Positions 17,882 through 27,153 of a DNA stretch of 64,000 nucleotides are shown piece by piece. The position numbers and the translations under genes are program-made. The notes beneath the pieces were generated by a model. It made no database searches. It was given only the letters and a program-made list of their open reading frames with translations, and was not told the origin of the DNA. Positions within the stretch are counted from its first letter, which is position 1; every line of letters begins with the position of its first letter. Source of the DNA: an uncultured Hyphomicrobiales bacterium (GTDB lineage Bacteria > Pseudomonadota > Alphaproteobacteria > Rhizobiales > Beijerinckiaceae); contig CAIOVE010000032.1 of assembly GCA_903861645.1 (NCBI GenBank), positions 1 to 64,000 of the forward strand, written 5' to 3'.

Positions 17882-18592
17882 GTGACGCATGCGTTTCCCG
17901 ATCGCGACGGGGTGGCCGTGGACGCGGCCTTGCCCTTGCTCGCCTGGCTTTCGCCGTCCTTTCCCATCGGCGCCTTCGCCTATAGCCATGGCGTCGAGGC
18001 GGCCGTGGAGGCCGGCGACATAGCGGACGCGCAAACGCTGGGCGCGTGGGTTCGCGATCTGCTGGAGCATGGCGGCGGGCGCAACGACGCCCTGCTGCTG
18101 GCCGCGAGCTGGCGCGCGATCGATGGCGGAGACCATGCCGCGCTCGACGCCATCAACGATCTGGCGCTAGCCCTGTCGCCGTCGCGCGAGCGCCATCTCG
18201 AAACCCTGTCGCAGGGCAACGCCTTTGTCGCCGCCATCCTCGCCGCCTGGCCATGCCCGGCGATGGAGGCGCTCGCGGCGCGCGCGCCTGATGGCGTCGC
18301 CTATCCCGTGGCGCTCGGCGTCGCTTCCGCGGGCCATGGCGTTCCGCTGCGAGCGACGCTGGAGGCAAGCCTGCTCGCCTATGCGTCGAACATGGTGTCG
18401 GCCTGCGTTCGGCTTGGCCCGATTGGCCAGACCGACGGTCAAAAAGTCATCGCCAGTCTGCTGGCGTCGGTCCGCGCCGTCGCCGATTTCGCCGCGCGCG
18501 CCACGCTGAACGACATCGGCGGCGCCTCCTTCCGCTCGGACATCGCGTCCATGCGCCACGAAACCCAATATTCCCGGTTGTTCAGGTCGTGA
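17882..18592 (+). CDS. ureF: Urease accessory protein UreF
   Basis: A 236-residue all-helical UreF, the GTPase-regulating scaffold that joins UreD/UreH and UreG on apo-urease so that carbamylation and nickel insertion can occur. Family features include the N-terminal WLSPSFPIGAFAYSHGVE (about residues 22-39), the central LSQGNAF, and the C-terminal SACVRLGPIGQTDGQK. It starts with GTG at 17882, 12 bases after ureE. The stop overlaps the start of the DUF3995 gene (GTGA), indicating translational coupling. Confidence 0.95.
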   Translation: MTHAFPDRDGVAVDAALPLLAWLSPSFPIGAFAYSHGVEAAVEAGDIADAQTLGAWVRDLLEHGGGRNDALLLAASWRAIDGGDHAALDAINDLALALSPSRERHLETLSQGNAFVAAILAAWPCPAMEALAARAPDGVAYPVALGVASAGHGVPLRATLEASLLAYASNMVSACVRLGPIGQTDGQKVIASLLASVRAVADFAARATLNDIGGASFRSDIASMRHETQYSRLFRS

Positions 18593-19026
18593 CGAATTAC
18601 ATCATCCCCATGCTGCTGTTTGTTTCGCTTGGCGCCATCGCGTGCCTGCATCTGCTGTGGGCGACGGGCAACTGGTGGCCCGCCGCCGACCCGGAGACGC
18701 TGTCGAGTTGCGTTCTCGGCGACCCCAATTTTCCCGGCATGGCGCCGCCAGCGGCCTTGCGTCTGACGGCGGCGGCCATCGCCTTCGCGGCGTTTGACGG
18801 GCTGGCGCTGGGGTTCCACCTTGGCGAGATCGTCGACAAGGGCGTGGCGTGGATCGGCGCCGGCTTGATCGCGGTCTTCGCCATTCGCGGGATCGCCGGC
18901 TACATGCCATTCTGGCGCGCGGCCCATCCCGGCATTGTTTTTGCGAAGCTCGACAAGCTGTTTTATTCGCCCTTCTGCATTCTCGTCGCGGAAGGATTTT
19001 TCACTCTGGTGTCCGACAGGTTCTGA
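18589..19026 (+). CDS. DUF3995 membrane protein inside the urease accessory operon
   Basis: A 145-residue membrane protein with four likely helices: about residues 4-25 ([20 protein letters not shown]), 55-78, 84-103 and 120-142. The N-terminal [18 protein letters not shown] segment fits DUF3995. It begins with GTG in a 4-base overlap with ureF, and ends 2 bases before ureG, so it is fully embedded in the operon. Urease clusters often carry a nickel or urea permease (UreH/UreJ/HupE), but this protein lacks their metal-binding motifs. A transport or envelope role linked to urease is inferred from position only. Confidence 0.75.
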   Translation: MTNYIIPMLLFVSLGAIACLHLLWATGNWWPAADPETLSSCVLGDPNFPGMAPPAALRLTAAAIAFAAFDGLALGFHLGEIVDKGVAWIGAGLIAVFAIRGIAGYMPFWRAAHPGIVFAKLDKLFYSPFCILVAEGFFTLVSDRF

Positions 19027-19028
19027 AC

Positions 19029-19649
19029 ATGGCCTCGCATTCGTCGCATGGACCGTTGCGCGTTGGCGTCGGCGGCCCCGTGGGTTCCGGCAAGACCGCG
19101 TTGATGGAGCAATTGTGCAAGCGCCTGCGCGATTTGCACGACATCGCCGCCATCACCAACGACATCTACACGAAGGAGGACGCGCGCATCCTCGCGGAGA
19201 CGGGCGCGCTGCCGATCGAGCGCATCATGGGCGTCGAGACGGGCGGCTGCCCGCACACGGCCATTCGCGAGGACGCCTCGATCAATCTGGCCGCCATCGC
19301 GGACATGGTCAAAAAATTCCCCGCGCTCGATCTCATTCTCGTTGAATCCGGCGGCGACAATCTGGCGGCGACCTTTTCGCCGGAACTCGCCGATCTCACG
19401 ATTTACGTGATCGATGTTTCCGGCGGCGAGAAGATTCCACGCAAGGGCGGTCCGGGGATCACGCGGTCCGATCTTCTGGTGATCAACAAGATCGATCTCG
19501 CGCCGCACGTCGGCGCCTCGCTCGACGTGATGGCGCGCGACGCCAAGCTGATGCGCAAGGAACGGCCGTTCGTTTTCGCCAACATGAAAACCGGCGAGGG
19601 CGTCGACGCCATCATCCGGTTCATTGTCGAGAAGGGTGGACTGGCCTAG
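19029..19649 (+). CDS. ureG: Urease accessory GTPase UreG
   Basis: A 206-residue SIMIBI-class GTPase that powers nickel delivery to urease. The P-loop is GGPVGSGKT (residues 15-23); the nickel-binding CPH motif is at 74-76 ([11 protein letters not shown]); the guanine specificity motif is NKIDL at about 158-162. All key residues are intact. The start at 19029 gives the short N-terminus typical of UreG; the longer open frame overlaps the DUF3995 gene and is rejected. It ends the operon and meets the dehydrogenase gene convergently with only 5 bp between, without an obvious intrinsic terminator. Confidence 0.96.
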   Translation: MASHSSHGPLRVGVGGPVGSGKTALMEQLCKRLRDLHDIAAITNDIYTKEDARILAETGALPIERIMGVETGGCPHTAIREDASINLAAIADMVKKFPALDLILVESGGDNLAATFSPELADLTIYVIDVSGGEKIPRKGGPGITRSDLLVINKIDLAPHVGASLDVMARDAKLMRKERPFVFANMKTGEGVDAIIRFIVEKGGLA

Positions 19650-19654
19650 CGCGC

Positions 19655-20536
19655 TCAGCTTTTTCCGCGCAGCATTTCGATGATGGCGGAAAAATCCATG
19701 CCGCCGCCGCCCGCCGAATTGTGCAGCGCGTAGAGTTGCGCGGCGAGCGCGCCCATGGGCGTCGCGGCGCCAACCGAAATCGCCGCCTCCTGCGACAGCT
19801 TCAAATCCTTCAGCATGAGCGCGGAGGCGAAGCCCGGCTTGTAGCCGTTGTTCGAGGGCGCGGCGGGCACGGGGCCGGGCGCGGGGCAATAGCTGGTCGT
19901 CGACCACGACTGGCCCGACGAGGTCGAGACGACATCGAACAGCGCCTGCGTCGTCAGGCCGAGTTTCTCGCCGAGCACGAAGGCCTCGGCGGTCGCGGCC
20001 ATGGTCGCGCCGAGAATCATGTTGTTGCAAAGCTTGGCCGCCTGACCCGCGCCCGCGCCGCCGCAATGAACGATGCGCTTGCCCATTTTTTCGAGAACGG
20101 GGCGCGCGGCGGCGAAGGCGTCGTCGGCGCCGCCGCATATGAAGGTCAGCGTGCCCGCCGCGGCGCCGCCCACGCCGCCGGACACCGGCGCGTCGAGCGA
20201 CAGCAGGCCGTGCTGGGCGGCGAGCGCGTGCGCCTTGCGCGAGGAGTCCACGTCGATGGTGGAGGAATCGATCAGCAACGCGCCTTTTTTCACCCGCGGG
20301 GCGAGGTCGCCCCACGCGGCCTGCACATGACGGCCCGCGGGCAACATGGTGACGACGACATCGGCGCCCGCGACCGCGTCGGCGCCCGACGTGGCGATGG
20401 TCACGCCCGCCTTCGCGGCGGCGGCGTTGGCCGTTGTCGAAAGATCGAAGCCTTGCACGCGATGGCCCGCGGCGACGAGATTGGCGGCCATGGGGCCGCC
20501 CATGTTGCCCAGTCCGATGAATGCGATGTGAGTCAT
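19655..20536 (-). CDS. mmsB: 3-hydroxyisobutyrate dehydrogenase-like oxidoreductase
   Basis: A 293-residue beta-hydroxyacid dehydrogenase. GLGNMGGPMA (residues 8-17) is the Rossmann dinucleotide motif, DAPVSGGVGGAAAGTL (115-130) the substrate-binding loop, and K168 in AAKLCNNM the catalytic lysine. 3-Hydroxyisobutyrate dehydrogenase oxidises an intermediate of valine degradation to methylmalonate semialdehyde using NAD. The length and motifs fit MmsB well, but no other valine-pathway gene (mmsA, acyl-CoA dehydrogenase) lies next to it, so another beta-hydroxyacid is possible. It is the last gene of a 15-gene minus-strand run. Confidence 0.82.
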   Translation of the reverse strand: MTHIAFIGLGNMGGPMAANLVAAGHRVQGFDLSTTANAAAAKAGVTIATSGADAVAGADVVVTMLPAGRHVQAAWGDLAPRVKKGALLIDSSTIDVDSSRKAHALAAQHGLLSLDAPVSGGVGGAAAGTLTFICGGADDAFAAARPVLEKMGKRIVHCGGAGAGQAAKLCNNMILGATMAATAEAFVLGEKLGLTTQALFDVVSTSSGQSWSTTSYCPAPGPVPAAPSNNGYKPGFASALMLKDLKLSQEAAISVGAATPMGALAAQLYALHNSAGGGGMDFSAIIEMLRGKS

Positions 20537-20618
20537 GGTCGCGGCTCCGCCGAGGCTTTCGATGCGCCCGACCATGCCGCCCGGCCTCGCGCGCGGCAAG
20601 TTCGACGATGGTTGGTCG

Positions 20619-22028
20619 TCAGTTGCCGAAGCGGCGGCTGCGCACCTGCTGGCGGCCCGCGAGTTCGGCGCCGGCGTCCGCCGACAGGCCGACGAAACTG
20701 AACATGGAGAGTGTCGACAGAACCGCGATCACCAGAAAGGCCGAGGCGAAACTGTGGACGGGCAGCGTCGTCGCGTCGCCCGCCGTCCAGTGCAGCACGA
20801 AAGCGGAAATGGCGACGCCCAGACTCAGCGCGAGGCGCTGCGCCATCTGCGAGAAACTCGTCGCCTGACTCATCAGCGGCGAGTCGATCTCGGCGAAGCC
20901 GATCGTGTTCAGCGCCGTGAATTGCAGCGAGCGGAACACGCCGCCGAGGAAGATGATCGCCATCATGATCGTCTTGGGCGTGTCCGGCGTGAAGATGGCG
21001 CACAGGCCGAGGAAAAAACTGGCGATCAGCGTGTTCCAGATGAGCACCGAACGAAAGCCGAAACGGCGCAGGATGCGCTTGGCGGACGTGCGCATGCCGA
21101 ACGAACCCGCCGCCGAGACGAAGGTGATCATGCCCGACTGCAACGGCGTGTAGCCAAAGCCCTGCTGCATCATCAGCGGCAGCAGGAAGGGCATGGCGCC
21201 GACGCCGAAGCGGAACAGCGAGCCGCCGGTGACGCTGACCCGGAACGTCGGATATTTGAGCAATTGCAGGTCGAGAATGGGGTTGTCGACGCGGCGCGCG
21301 TGGAAAATGTAAAGCACGACGCAAATGACGCCACCAATCAGCGCGCCCAGCGACACAGGATCGACGCTGTTATGCGTGGTCGCCGCGTCGAGGCCGAAAA
21401 GCGTGCCGCAGAGGCCGAAGCTGGATAGGAAAAACCCGGCCCAGTCGAAGGGTTTCACGTCGGGCTCGCGGATGTCGTCGATATAGATCGACGCGAGGAT
21501 GACGCCGAGAATGGCGATGGGCACGTTGAACCAGAATATCCATCGCCACGACGCCACCGTCACGATGAAGCCGCTCAACACGGGGCCAATGATGGGCCCG
21601 ACCAGCGCGGGCATGCCCATCAGCGCCATGGCGCCGATGAGTTCGGACTTCGGCACGGAGCGTACGAGAATCAAGCGACCGACGGGCACCATCAGCGCGC
21701 CGCCGGCGCCCTGAACGATGCGCGCGGCGAGCAGCGCCTCGAAGCTCGTCGCCATGCCGCAGGCCATGGAGGCGAGCGTGAAGATGATCATCGCCAGCCG
21801 GAAGATGGTGCGCGCGCCAAAGCGGTCGGCGACCCAGCCGCTGACGGGCAGGAAGGCGGCCAGCGACAGCATGAAGGAGGTGATCGCCAAATGCAGCCGC
21901 AGCGGCGTTTCGCCAAGGGATTCCGCGATGGCGGGCAGGGCCGTCGCCAGCGCCGTCGAATCAAGGTTCTGCATGAACAGCGCGCAGGCCACGATCAGCG
22001 GGACGATCACGCGGCGCGGCACGGCCAA
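20619..22028 (-). CDS. DHA2-family MFS transporter
   Basis: A 469-residue drug:H+ antiporter-2 type major facilitator with about 14 membrane helices. Helix 1 carries FMQNLDSTALATALPAIAES (the DHA2 motif D1, about residues 18-37), followed by GWVADRFGARTIFRLAM (motif A, about 64-80) and GPIIGPVLSGFIV (motif C, an antiporter signature). Members export drugs, or less often metabolites such as aromatic acids. It lies 101 bp downstream of the acyl-CoA synthetase in the same direction; a role in exporting or importing the pathway compound is possible but not shown. Confidence 0.88.
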   Translation of the reverse strand: MAVPRRVIVPLIVACALFMQNLDSTALATALPAIAESLGETPLRLHLAITSFMLSLAAFLPVSGWVADRFGARTIFRLAMIIFTLASMACGMATSFEALLAARIVQGAGGALMVPVGRLILVRSVPKSELIGAMALMGMPALVGPIIGPVLSGFIVTVASWRWIFWFNVPIAILGVILASIYIDDIREPDVKPFDWAGFFLSSFGLCGTLFGLDAATTHNSVDPVSLGALIGGVICVVLYIFHARRVDNPILDLQLLKYPTFRVSVTGGSLFRFGVGAMPFLLPLMMQQGFGYTPLQSGMITFVSAAGSFGMRTSAKRILRRFGFRSVLIWNTLIASFFLGLCAIFTPDTPKTIMMAIIFLGGVFRSLQFTALNTIGFAEIDSPLMSQATSFSQMAQRLALSLGVAISAFVLHWTAGDATTLPVHSFASAFLVIAVLSTLSMFSFVGLSADAGAELAGRQQVRSRRFGN

Positions 22029-22129
22029 TTCAGCGATCTCCTCTTCGGGTTGCGGGACTCACCTCCTACACGCTTCCCCGGAGCGGGGTCCAGCGCCATC
22101 GGGGCGGGCGCGACCGCTGGTCGCGTGGT

Positions 22130-24295
22130 TCAGGCGCAGGAAGGCCTAAGGTTCAGCGCCACGAGGCCGTCGAGGGCGACGCCGCCCTTTTCCATCAGCA
22201 CGAAGGGATTGACGTCGATCTCGGAAATCGCGTCGCCGGCGTCGACCGCCAGCCGCGACAGGCCGATGAGCGCGGCGACCAGCGCCGCCCGGTCGAGCGC
22301 TGGCTTGCCGCGATAGCCGGCGATGAGGGTCGCCACGCGCGTGCGGTCGATGAGGTCATTGGCGCGGGACTCGTCGAGCGGGGCGGCGGCGAGCGCCACG
22401 TCGCGCGTCAACTCAAGATCGACGCCGCCCGCGCCAAACAGCAGCACCGGCCCCATTTCGGGGTCGCGCTTGACGCCCAGCACAAGCTCCAGCCCGCCGG
22501 TGATCATGGGGGTTATCAACACGCCTTCGAAGCGAGGCCGGGCCGGATGGGCCGCCATGGCCGCGGCGATCCTCTCCCAGCCGGCGCGCACATCGGCCGC
22601 CGATTTCAATCCAAGAATAACGCCGCCCGCGTCCGACTTATGCGGCAGGTCGGCGCTGACGACCTTCATGACGACGGGATAGCCGATGCTCTCGGCCGCG
22701 GCGACGGCGGCGTTTGCGTCCTTCGCCGTTTCCTCGCGCGGGGCATGAACCCCATAGGCGGCGAGCAGGCGCTTGGAGGCGACTTCGTCGAGCGTCGCGC
22801 CGCGCGCCGCGGCGACGAGTTCCGCCAACAGCGCCTTGCCCGCGTCATTGGGCGCGGGCGTTTCGATAGCGGGCGCTTGCAACGCGCGCACATGGCGCGC
22901 GACGGCGCCGATGGCGCGCAGGGCCTTGTCGCATTCCTGGAGGAAGGCGACGTTGCGCAACTCGTCGCGCAGGGCGCGGCTGTAATCCGTCAGGCCGTGG
23001 GAGATCATGCTGACGAAGGCGATCGGCTTGCTCGTGGTCGCGGCGATCTTGTTGACCTCCCGCATGTTCGATTCCTTGCGGTCGTTGCCGGGAACGCGCG
23101 TCAGTTCCTCCTGCAACAAGAGAATGTCGATGTTGGGGTCGTCGAGCAGCGCGTGCACGCATTGCAGAAAGGCGGTCTGGCTCGACAGGCCGGTGAAACC
23201 GGAATCAAGCGGATTGCCGACGATCGTTCCGACGCCGAGAATCCTGTTCAGCTTCTCGCGCGTTTCCGCCGCCAACGCCGGATAGGCGAGGCCGTTGAGT
23301 TGCGCCATGTCGAGCAGCAACCCGCGCATGCCGCCCGAGAAGGTGATCGAGCCCGGCCCCTCGCCGCGCGGCAACCGGCAATGGGCGAGCAATTCCGTGA
23401 TCTCCACGACATCGTCGAGATTGCGCGCGCGCACGACGCCCGCTTCCAGCGCCACGGCGTCGAAGGCGGCCATCGAGCCCGCGAGCGCGCCGGTGTGCGC
23501 GGCCGCCGCTTGCCGGCCTTCGTCGGATACGCCGAGCTTGGCGACGACAACGGGCTTGCCGGCGGCGCGCGCCTTGCGACACGCGTCGAGAAAGCCTTGC
23601 GGATCGCGGGTCGATTCAAGGTAGCAGACGATGACCTTGATCGAGGGAACATCGGCGAAATACGAGATGTAGTCCGCGCTGGTTAGGCCGGCCTCGTTGC
23701 CGCTGGTGATCAGCGCGCCGCAGACGACACCGCGCTCCTCCAGCGTGCGCTTCATGGCCATGACAATGCCGCCCGACTGGCCGAACACGGCGACGGGCCC
23801 ATCGACGAAGCGATGCGGCCGATCGTCGGTCATGGTGAAGAGACGCGAGGCGTAATTGAAATTGCCCATGCAGTTGGGGCCGGAGACGGCGAGCCCGGTC
23901 TCGGCGATGGCGGCCGCGAGATCCGCCGCCAGCGCGCGGCCCTCGGGACCATCGGCCTCCTCGAAGCCGGAGGACATGATGGTGGCGCTGCGCGCGCCCG
24001 CCGCCGCGCCCTCGCGCAACATGGCGGGAACGGTTTTGGCGGGTGACAGGATCACCAGATGATCGGGCGCCTCGGGCATGTCGGCGAAATTGCGATAGCA
24101 GCGTCCGCCCCAGATTTCATCGCGGGTTGGGTTGAGCGGATAGATCGCGCCCTTGTAGCCGTAGTCGACGAGATTGCGGTTGACGCGCGCGGGCCAGGCG
24201 CCGGGCTTGTCGCTGGCGCCGACGATGGCGACATTGCGCGGGTTGAGCAGCGCGTGGACCTTGTCGGCGCGATTGCCGCCCTTGCCGGATGTCAT
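22130..24295 (-). CDS. NDP-forming acyl-CoA synthetase (acetate-CoA ligase family)
   Basis: A 721-residue fused ACD-type synthetase that makes an acyl-CoA from a carboxylic acid and CoA, using a phospho-histidine relay. The N-terminal CoA-binding domain starts at LNPRNVAIVGASDKPG (about residues 16-31), the succinyl-CoA-ligase-like domains follow (VFGQSGGIVMAM near 170), and a C-terminal ATP-grasp_5 domain covers about 490-721 (GYPVVMKVVSADLPHKSDAGG). Start 24295 has GGGGAG upstream; a longer frame to 24460 overlaps the permease gene. The Sphingobium FerA feruloyl-CoA synthetase belongs to this superfamily, and a hydratase/lyase-like gene lies at 27154, so a hydroxycinnamate substrate is a reasonable guess. 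Pimeloyl-, acetyl- or malyl-CoA synthesis are alternatives. Confidence 0.85.
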   Translation of the reverse strand: MTSGKGGNRADKVHALLNPRNVAIVGASDKPGAWPARVNRNLVDYGYKGAIYPLNPTRDEIWGGRCYRNFADMPEAPDHLVILSPAKTVPAMLREGAAAGARSATIMSSGFEEADGPEGRALAADLAAAIAETGLAVSGPNCMGNFNYASRLFTMTDDRPHRFVDGPVAVFGQSGGIVMAMKRTLEERGVVCGALITSGNEAGLTSADYISYFADVPSIKVIVCYLESTRDPQGFLDACRKARAAGKPVVVAKLGVSDEGRQAAAAHTGALAGSMAAFDAVALEAGVVRARNLDDVVEITELLAHCRLPRGEGPGSITFSGGMRGLLLDMAQLNGLAYPALAAETREKLNRILGVGTIVGNPLDSGFTGLSSQTAFLQCVHALLDDPNIDILLLQEELTRVPGNDRKESNMREVNKIAATTSKPIAFVSMISHGLTDYSRALRDELRNVAFLQECDKALRAIGAVARHVRALQAPAIETPAPNDAGKALLAELVAAARGATLDEVASKRLLAAYGVHAPREETAKDANAAVAAAESIGYPVVMKVVSADLPHKSDAGGVILGLKSAADVRAGWERIAAAMAAHPARPRFEGVLITPMITGGLELVLGVKRDPEMGPVLLFGAGGVDLELTRDVALAAAPLDESRANDLIDRTRVATLIAGYRGKPALDRAALVAALIGLSRLAVDAGDAISEIDVNPFVLMEKGGVALDGLVALNLRPSCA

Positions 24296-24330
24296 CGAAA
24301 CGATCTCCCCATGCCCGCGCCACGCGCCCG

Positions 24331-26091
24331 CTAGCCCTGCGCGTGAATGCCGGCGCCCGAGCGGCGCGCGACGAAATGGAACGTCAGGGCGATGCAGGTC
24401 ATGCCGAGACTCCACAGCAATCCGAGCGCGGCGAGCTCCGGGCCCTGTCCGTTGCCCCACAGATCGAACATGGCCACTGCCATGGTCTGCGACGAGGGGC
24501 CCGAGAGCAGCACGGGCAGCGACAGCACGCGCGTCGACACGAGAAAGATGAACAGCCAGCCGGCGATCAGCGAGGGCGAGAGCAGCGGCATCACCACGCG
24601 GCGAAAACTCGTCGCCTGACTCGCACCGGAGACCGCGGCCGCTTCCTCCAGCTCGCGATGAATCTGCAACATGCCGGCGAAGGAATAGCGCACGCCATAG
24701 GGCAGATAATTGATCACGAAGGCCCAGACGATGATCCAGATCGTGCCGTAAACGCCAATCGGCAGGCTGAGGAAAAGCTGCATGACGCCGACGCCGAGCA
24801 CGATGCCGGGAAAGACGAGCGGCGTTGTCGCGAGACGATCGAGCATCGCGGCGCCCGGCGCCTTGCGCACGCTGAGCCAGCCCGTGAGCGAGGCGAGCAG
24901 CATGACCGCCGTCGCCGTCACCAGCGCGATGACGAAGGTATTGCCCATCAGCGAGATGTAGCGCGAGGATTCAAACACATGCCGATAGTTGTCGGCGGTG
25001 ATGCGGCCATAGGCCGCCCAGCTGAACGTCGTGTAGAACGGCAGCAGCGACGCCCAGACGAGAATGATCAGCGGCAGCACCAGCAGCAGGATGAAATTCA
25101 GCGCCAGCACCGCGCCGCCAAGATAGCGCCAGCGCCCGAGGTCGAGCTGGTTGGGTTTGAAGTTCTTGCCGGTGATGGTGGCGAAGCGCTCGGCGTTGCG
25201 GGTCAGCTTGCCATAGAAATAGAGAAGGATCGCGACGACGCCGAGCAGCAGCACGGAGAGCGAACTCGCCGCGCCGAGGTCGGGCGGCATGGTCAGGTGC
25301 ATCGTGTCGTAAATGTCGGTCGTCAGCACATGCACGCGACCGGGCAGGCCCACCAGCGCGGGCACCTCGAAGGCTTCGAGCGCGCGAATGAAAACAAGCA
25401 TCGCCAGCGCGAGAATGGAGGGCGCGGAAAGACGCAGCGTGATGCGCCGGATGGTCGCGCCCGCGCTCGCCCCGCTCATGCGCGCGGCTTCCTCCAGTTC
25501 GGGGTTGAAGTTGCGCAAGGTGGCGCCAAGCAGCAGGAACACCAGCGGCGACCACAACAGCCCCTCGATGAGGATCATGCCGAACTGGCCGTAGACGTTG
25601 ATCAGGACGTCGCTCGATCCGGAGAATTGTCGCCACCACGTATTGATGGGGCCGGACTTGGCGAGCAGCAGCAGCCACGCGCTGACATAGAGCACGTAGG
25701 GCGTGCCCATTGAGATGATGGTGGTGAAATAGGCCAGCGACTTCAGCGGCGTGTTCGTGCGCTCGACCAGCCACGCGACGCCGCCGCCCAGAAGCAGCGC
25801 CAGCACCGCGCTGCCGACGGAAAAGATCGTTGAGTTCATCGCGCTGGCGGAAAAACCGCGCTGACCGACGATCTGGCCAAAGCGCTCCAGCGTGAAGCGC
25901 GTCACGCCGCCCGCGCCTTCGACCGTCACCGCGCCCTCGATAAGAAAAATCAGCGGCGGCAACACGAGCGCGCAAAGCACGAGGCCCACGCCAACGGACC
26001 ACCAGCGCCGGTCGCCGCCCGCCAACAGGCGCCGCGATGACGTCGCCGTCGTGGCCTTGCGTTCTTCCTTGATCGCGACATCCGCGGGCAT
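24331..26091 (-). CDS. Two-domain ABC transporter permease (FbpB-like)
   Basis: A 586-residue inner-membrane permease formed from two fused BPD_transp_1 domains, about 12 helices in all. Each half carries an EAA loop that contacts the ATPase: EEAARMSGASAGATIRR (about 200-216) and EEAAAVSGASQATSFRR (about 490-506). This duplicated architecture is typical of ferric-iron/2-aminoethylphosphonate/thiamine-type importers. The binding protein at 26101 ends 9 bp upstream and is its obvious partner. No ATPase of the matching type is next to it; the nearest, at 29198, looks like a NitT/TauT ATPase. Confidence 0.9.
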   Translation of the reverse strand: MPADVAIKEERKATTATSSRRLLAGGDRRWWSVGVGLVLCALVLPPLIFLIEGAVTVEGAGGVTRFTLERFGQIVGQRGFSASAMNSTIFSVGSAVLALLLGGGVAWLVERTNTPLKSLAYFTTIISMGTPYVLYVSAWLLLLAKSGPINTWWRQFSGSSDVLINVYGQFGMILIEGLLWSPLVFLLLGATLRNFNPELEEAARMSGASAGATIRRITLRLSAPSILALAMLVFIRALEAFEVPALVGLPGRVHVLTTDIYDTMHLTMPPDLGAASSLSVLLLGVVAILLYFYGKLTRNAERFATITGKNFKPNQLDLGRWRYLGGAVLALNFILLLVLPLIILVWASLLPFYTTFSWAAYGRITADNYRHVFESSRYISLMGNTFVIALVTATAVMLLASLTGWLSVRKAPGAAMLDRLATTPLVFPGIVLGVGVMQLFLSLPIGVYGTIWIIVWAFVINYLPYGVRYSFAGMLQIHRELEEAAAVSGASQATSFRRVVMPLLSPSLIAGWLFIFLVSTRVLSLPVLLSGPSSQTMAVAMFDLWGNGQGPELAALGLLWSLGMTCIALTFHFVARRSGAGIHAQG

Positions 26092-26100
26092 GGCTGCTTC

Positions 26101-27144
26101 CTAGCGGAATAGTTGCTGATAGACGCCGGCCCAGGCGGGCATGTTGGCCTCGATCTGCTCGGGAGTGAAGGTGATGGCGCGAAACTTCTCGCCGTCCGGT
26201 CGCAAGCTTGGATCCTTCGCCGCGACGGCGGGGTCCATTGGCATGTAATCCGCGTCGCGGTAGATTTTCTGGCCTTCCTCGGAGACGAGGAAGTCGACCA
26301 GCAGCTTGCCGGCGCTGGGATGCGGCGGATCTTTCGTCACGGAAATAACCGACAGCACGGCCATCGAGGGGTTCATCGGTATCCACGCGCTCGGCGCGCC
26401 CTTCGCGGCGCTGATGACCGCGTGATTGTTGAAGATGTTGAGGGCGATGGCGTATTCGCCGGCAATGACCTGATCGAGCACCTGACGCGCGGCCACTTGA
26501 AGGCCAGCAATGTTCTGCCGCGCGAGGTCGCGCAGATAGGCCATGCCTTTTTCGGGCCCCATGTCGGTGAGAACCACGCCGACGAAGCCGCCCGCGGCGG
26601 AAGGCGACGGCGCGGTGTTCCAGACGATTTTGCCCTTCCATTTCGGCGATAAAAGATCGGCGTAGGTTTTCGGCTCGGTCCCCCTTGGCACGAGGTCCGT
26701 GTTGAAGCCCGGCGTCAGCACGTAAAGATTGGTGCCGACCCAGTAATTGTCGGCGTCGACGGAGCCCGCCGGCAGGCGCTTCGCGCTGTCCGGCGTCCAC
26801 TGCATGACGAGATTCGCCTTCTTGAGGCTCGCGACGGCTGCCGTGCCGTCGAACACGTCGGCGAGCACGTGGCCGGCGCGCGATTCATTGAGGATGCGCA
26901 GCGCGACTTCGTTGGAGTCGGCCCGGATGACGTCGACCTTGACGCCGTATTTCCGCTCGAAGGCCTCGGCGGCGGGGCGCGCGAACTGGTTGAGGATCTG
27001 CGTCGTGTACCAGACGACGCGTCCTTCCTTTTTCGCCGCTTCGATCATCGCCGCGTCGGCGGCGTGGGCGAGCGGGTTTCCCATGGCCAGAAGCAGCGCC
27101 GCGCCCGCGATCAGGCGCGCGGGAAACCCTCGCGACATATCCAA
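26101..27144 (-). CDS. ABC transporter substrate-binding protein (family 1)
   Basis: A 347-residue periplasmic binding protein with a signal peptide (residues 1-28, ending PLAHA-AD). The mature N-terminus AAMIEAAKKEGRVVWYTTQI and the motif EAFERKYGVKVDVIRADS are typical of the AfuA/FbpA-like family-1 proteins. It is about the same length as, but clearly different from, the orphan binding protein at 6538. It lies between the crotonase gene and the permease gene with gaps of 9 bp on each side, so the three are probably co-transcribed. In that context an aromatic or organic acid is as likely a ligand as iron. Confidence 0.88.
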   Translation of the reverse strand: MDMSRGFPARLIAGAALLLAMGNPLAHAADAAMIEAAKKEGRVVWYTTQILNQFARPAAEAFERKYGVKVDVIRADSNEVALRILNESRAGHVLADVFDGTAAVASLKKANLVMQWTPDSAKRLPAGSVDADNYWVGTNLYVLTPGFNTDLVPRGTEPKTYADLLSPKWKGKIVWNTAPSPSAAGGFVGVVLTDMGPEKGMAYLRDLARQNIAGLQVAARQVLDQVIAGEYAIALNIFNNHAVISAAKGAPSAWIPMNPSMAVLSVISVTKDPPHPSAGKLLVDFLVSEEGQKIYRDADYMPMDPAVAAKDPSLRPDGEKFRAITFTPEQIEANMPAWAGVYQQLFR

Positions 27145-27153
27145 TCGCTCCGT

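Noticed and set aside
22110..22124. Inverted repeat GCGACC / GGTCGC between the acyl-CoA synthetase and MFS genes, considered as a terminator
   Set aside because: Only six base pairs with a 3-base loop and no T-tract, in a GC-rich spacer where such repeats are common.
22029..22129. The spacer between the MFS and synthetase genes considered as a riboswitch leader
   Set aside because: At 101 bases with no recognisable conserved core, it cannot be supported as a riboswitch.
24971..26800. A 609-codon minus-strand frame spanning the permease and binding-protein genes
   Set aside because: It is out of frame with both genes, whose own frames show EAA loops and a signal peptide; its translation is Arg-rich and featureless.
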